DNA from: Spirochaetaceae bacterium
GTDB lineage: Bacteria; Spirochaetota; Spirochaetia; Treponematales; Breznakiellaceae
NCBI GenBank assembly: GCA_031258625.1
Contig: JAIRMO010000234.1
Span: 1-7,447, forward strand
Direction of reading: 5' to 3'
DNA length: 7,447 nucleotides
The position numbers and the translations under genes were made by a program. Each line of letters opens with the position of its first letter. Positions within the stretch are counted from its first letter, which is position 1. The notes under the pieces were generated by a model that searched no databases, was not told the origin of the DNA, and saw nothing but the letters and a program-made list of their open reading frames with translations. Below are positions 5,674 through 7,447 of this stretch, in pieces.

Positions 5674-7155
5674 ATGCGGACGATAACCTTTGCCACGCTT
5701 TTTCTCGGAATTCTGGGATGGTCCCGGTTGGGGGCCCAGACTCCCGCCTCGGGCGGCGGCTTTCCCGGCCTTGACGCGGAGCCCCGGGCCCTGGACTACG
5801 CCCGCCTGGGGGCGTCCCGGCCCTATACCTGGCAGGAACTCGCGGGGATAGCCCTCTGGGCTTCCGGGGACGGGGCCGGTTCCGGGAGGTTCATGGACCG
5901 CATCCTGGGGGCGGCGGCGGAAATAGAAGCCTCCCCGTCCCTTCCGCCGGATCCCCGGGGGCGGGGGGAGTTTATCCTCGGTTATATCCATAACCGGGTG
6001 CTCAAAAATTATTCGGAGCGTCAGACCCGGGTGGACGAGATTTTTGTCAACGGCCGGTACAACTGCGTGTCTTCGGCGGTCCTGTATGTGATCCTCGCCG
6101 CTTCCCAGGGGATTGAAGCCGGGGGCGTTATGACCCGGGATCACGCCTTTGTTACCCTCCGGGTGGGCAAAGAAACCATAGATGTGGAAACCACCAACCC
6201 CTACGGGTTTGATCCCGGCAGCCGCCGGGAATTCCACGACGATTTCGGCCGCCTTACGGGGTTTGCCTATGTACCCGCCCGGAATTACCGGGACCGGGCC
6301 GATATCAGCCCCCTGGAACTCATCTCCCTGATATTCAGCAACCGCATCGCCGGCCTGGAATCCCGGGGCCGTTACGGAGAGTCGGTGCCCCTGGCCCTGA
6401 ACCGGGCGGCCCTCCTTTCCCTGCGGAGCGATCCCGTTTCATCCCCCTTTTTTGCCGATCCCCGGGAGGACCTGACGGACCGGCTCCTCAACTTCGGCGT
6501 CTCCCTGGTAAGGGCGGGTAAGGAGGAGGAGGCCCTCCGGTGGGCCTCCCTTGCCGGAGAAAGATATCCCCATGAGCGCTGGAAAGAATTTATCTATGGA
6601 AGCCTGAACAACCTCCTGGTAAAACTTATCCGTTCAGAGCGGTTCACCGAAGGGTGGACCGCCCTGAACGACCGGGCCTCCGTCCTCAGCCGGGATAACT
6701 TCAACCGCCTGAACACCCTGCTCGCCGACGCGGAGTTGACCCACCGGAGTTCCCGGATACGGACCCTCCGGGACGCCGAAGCCTGCCTGGGGGCCGTCGA
6801 CGACGCCGAAACCGGCCGCGTCCTGTCCCCGGCCCGGGCGGCGGAGATGCGGACCTTCATCCTCCTGAAAGAGGGGGAGATCCTGGCCGCCGAACAGGGC
6901 TGGCAGAAGGCCCTGGGTTTCCTGGAGAACGCGGTGAAACAATACGGCAGGAACTCCCAACTGGATAATGCCCTCCGGGTCTTCCGCTCAAACCGTACCA
7001 CGGAAATCCACAACCGGTTTGCGGACTTCTTTAACGGGCGGAAATACGACGAGGCCCTCCGGGTTGTCCGGGAGGGTCTCGCGGAATTACCCGGCAACCG
7101 GCAGCTTCAGTCGGACCTTAGCCGGGTGGAACAGGCCCTCCGGAACAGGCCGTAG
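5674..7155 (+). CDS. Exported transglutaminase-like protein with C-terminal helical (TPR-like) repeats
   Basis: I do not recognise a named gene. From the ATG at 5674 the protein has 493 residues and begins with a probable signal peptide (MRTITFATLFLGILGWSRLGA, cut near residue 21), with no lipobox Cys. Residues about 95-200 look like a transglutaminase/cysteine-peptidase-like domain: RYNCVSSAVLYVILAASQGI places C131 at the start of a helix, RDHAFVTLRV gives H157, and ETIDVETTNP gives D170. This matches the Cys-His-Asp order of that fold. From about 235 onward the chain is almost all charged amphipathic helices, with short TPR-like stretches (NFGVSLVRAGKEEEALRWA, FNGRKYDEALRVVREGLAELP), suggesting a protein-interaction solenoid. 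Members of this fold can cleave or crosslink peptides, and some have lost activity, so peptidase activity is inferred. An alternative ATG at 5650 adds 8 residues but lies directly on a TATAGT hexamer and has no ribosome site; the chosen start has GGAAG 12 nt upstream and GTGAG 3 nt upstream, also weak. Divergent from trxB and followed by a terminator, so single-gene transcription is likely. Confidence 0.8.
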   Translation: MRTITFATLFLGILGWSRLGAQTPASGGGFPGLDAEPRALDYARLGASRPYTWQELAGIALWASGDGAGSGRFMDRILGAAAEIEASPSLPPDPRGRGEFILGYIHNRVLKNYSERQTRVDEIFVNGRYNCVSSAVLYVILAASQGIEAGGVMTRDHAFVTLRVGKETIDVETTNPYGFDPGSRREFHDDFGRLTGFAYVPARNYRDRADISPLELISLIFSNRIAGLESRGRYGESVPLALNRAALLSLRSDPVSSPFFADPREDLTDRLLNFGVSLVRAGKEEEALRWASLAGERYPHERWKEFIYGSLNNLLVKLIRSERFTEGWTALNDRASVLSRDNFNRLNTLLADAELTHRSSRIRTLRDAEACLGAVDDAETGRVLSPARAAEMRTFILLKEGEILAAEQGWQKALGFLENAVKQYGRNSQLDNALRVFRSNRTTEIHNRFADFFNGRKYDEALRVVREGLAELPGNRQLQSDLSRVEQALRNRP

Positions 7156-7158
7156 CCG

Positions 7159-7198
7159 GGCCCCTTTTTTTAAGGCGCCGAATTTTTTAATTTTTTTT
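7159..7198 (+). terminator. Intrinsic terminator of the transglutaminase-like gene
   Basis: Arms 7159-7166 (ggcccctt) and 7172-7179 (aaggcgcc) pair over eight positions with one C-C mismatch, around a T5 loop. They are followed by gaattttttaatttttttt, a strong U-rich tail. The hairpin starts four bases after the TAG stop at 7153-7155. The A-rich stretch at 7201-7224 could allow the same region to stop opposing transcripts. Confidence 0.65.
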
Positions 7199-7290
7199 CA
7201 AAAAAACATGGTTTTTAAAAAAAAGCGTGATACATTCGTTAGTAACCCCCTATTACGGGAGGGCGGCCCGGCCAAAAACCGGCAACCAAA

Positions 7291-7297
7291 AAGGAGG
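7291..7297 (+). promoter_or_regulatory. Strong Shine-Dalgarno site before a small reading frame
   Basis: AAGGAGG is a near-perfect complement to the 16S rRNA tail. An ATG at 7298 abuts it and is too close to be used; the ATG at 7303 lies at the ideal 5-nt spacing. This is the strongest ribosome site in the window and argues that a real translated gene starts here. Confidence 0.7.
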
Positions 7298-7302
7298 ATG
7301 CC

Positions 7303-7365
7303 ATGACCTATACCACCCGCATAATGACCACCCGGCATCTTCCCATTGCTCCTTGTTCACTGTGA
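7303..7365 (+). CDS. 20-codon reading frame: leader peptide or 5' end of a gene lost in the poly-G artefact
   Basis: The frame starts MTYTTRIMTTRHLP and stops at TGA (7363-7365). It has the best ribosome site of the window. Five of the first ten residues are Thr and the triplet TTR occurs twice. Two readings fit. It may be a short attenuator-type leader peptide, since Thr/Ile-rich leaders precede threonine operons in enterobacteria. Or it may be the true N-terminus of a longer protein whose continuation is unreadable: the stop codon is directly followed by sequence made only of G and T (7366 onward), so errors may already have created a false TGA. No homologue is recognised, and 20 residues are too few to assign a function. 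The terminator upstream separates it from the preceding gene; I see no clear promoter in 7207-7290. Confidence 0.4.
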   Translation: MTYTTRIMTTRHLPIAPCSL

Positions 7366-7373
7366 GGTGGGGT

Positions 7374-7447
<74 letters not shown>

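Noticed and set aside
6594..7097. Minus-strand open frame of 167 codons opposite the helical-repeat region
   Set aside because: Ser/Arg-rich antisense translation with no motif; the plus-strand frame is continuous, has a signal peptide and ends at a terminator.

Overview
This is a GC-rich bacterial stretch with five full-length protein genes, all ordinary in composition and in good reading frames. Four lie on the minus strand and one on the plus strand. The gene set is a glutamine-dependent NAD+ synthetase, a GNAT acetyltransferase, an exported family 3 beta-N-acetylhexosaminidase, a thioredoxin reductase, and an exported protein combining a transglutaminase-like domain with helical repeats. 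Arg and Pro codons are mostly CGG/CCC/CCG. The overall look recalls GC-rich spirochaetes such as termite-gut Treponema, but that assignment is recollection of style, not proof.

Layout: positions 1-137 hold a probable partial repeat at the very edge and a 16-bp hairpin, with no gene. nadE (138-1868, minus) follows. A 228-bp spacer (1869-2096) carries three copies of a palindromic GGTC(T/A)GACC repeat unit. Next, reading leftward from 5607, is a tight minus-strand operon: trxB (5607-4666), a secreted nagZ-like GH3 gene (4669-2990, ATGA overlap with trxB) and a GNAT gene (2984-2097, 5-nt gap). A 66-bp AT-rich divergent spacer (5608-5673) contains a perfect 9-3-9 palindrome that could be an operator. 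The plus-strand gene (5674-7155) encodes the exported transglutaminase-like/helical-repeat protein and ends in a likely intrinsic terminator. Beyond it, a strong ribosome binding site precedes a 20-codon reading frame (7303-7365). The window then dissolves into 74 bases of almost pure G (7374-7447), which looks like a sequencing artefact.

How the genes may work together: NagZ, the GNAT protein and the exported transglutaminase-like protein could all act on envelope material, with trxB supplying thiol reduction, but only the three-gene operon is actually supported by gene spacing. nadE is a housekeeping gene separated by repeats. No mobile element gene, CRISPR array, rRNA or tRNA was seen. The most informative oddities are the repeat family (three internal copies, one probable copy cut by the left edge, a weaker hint at the right edge), the divergent palindrome, the trxB-nagZ translational coupling, and the unrecognised transglutaminase-like protein.
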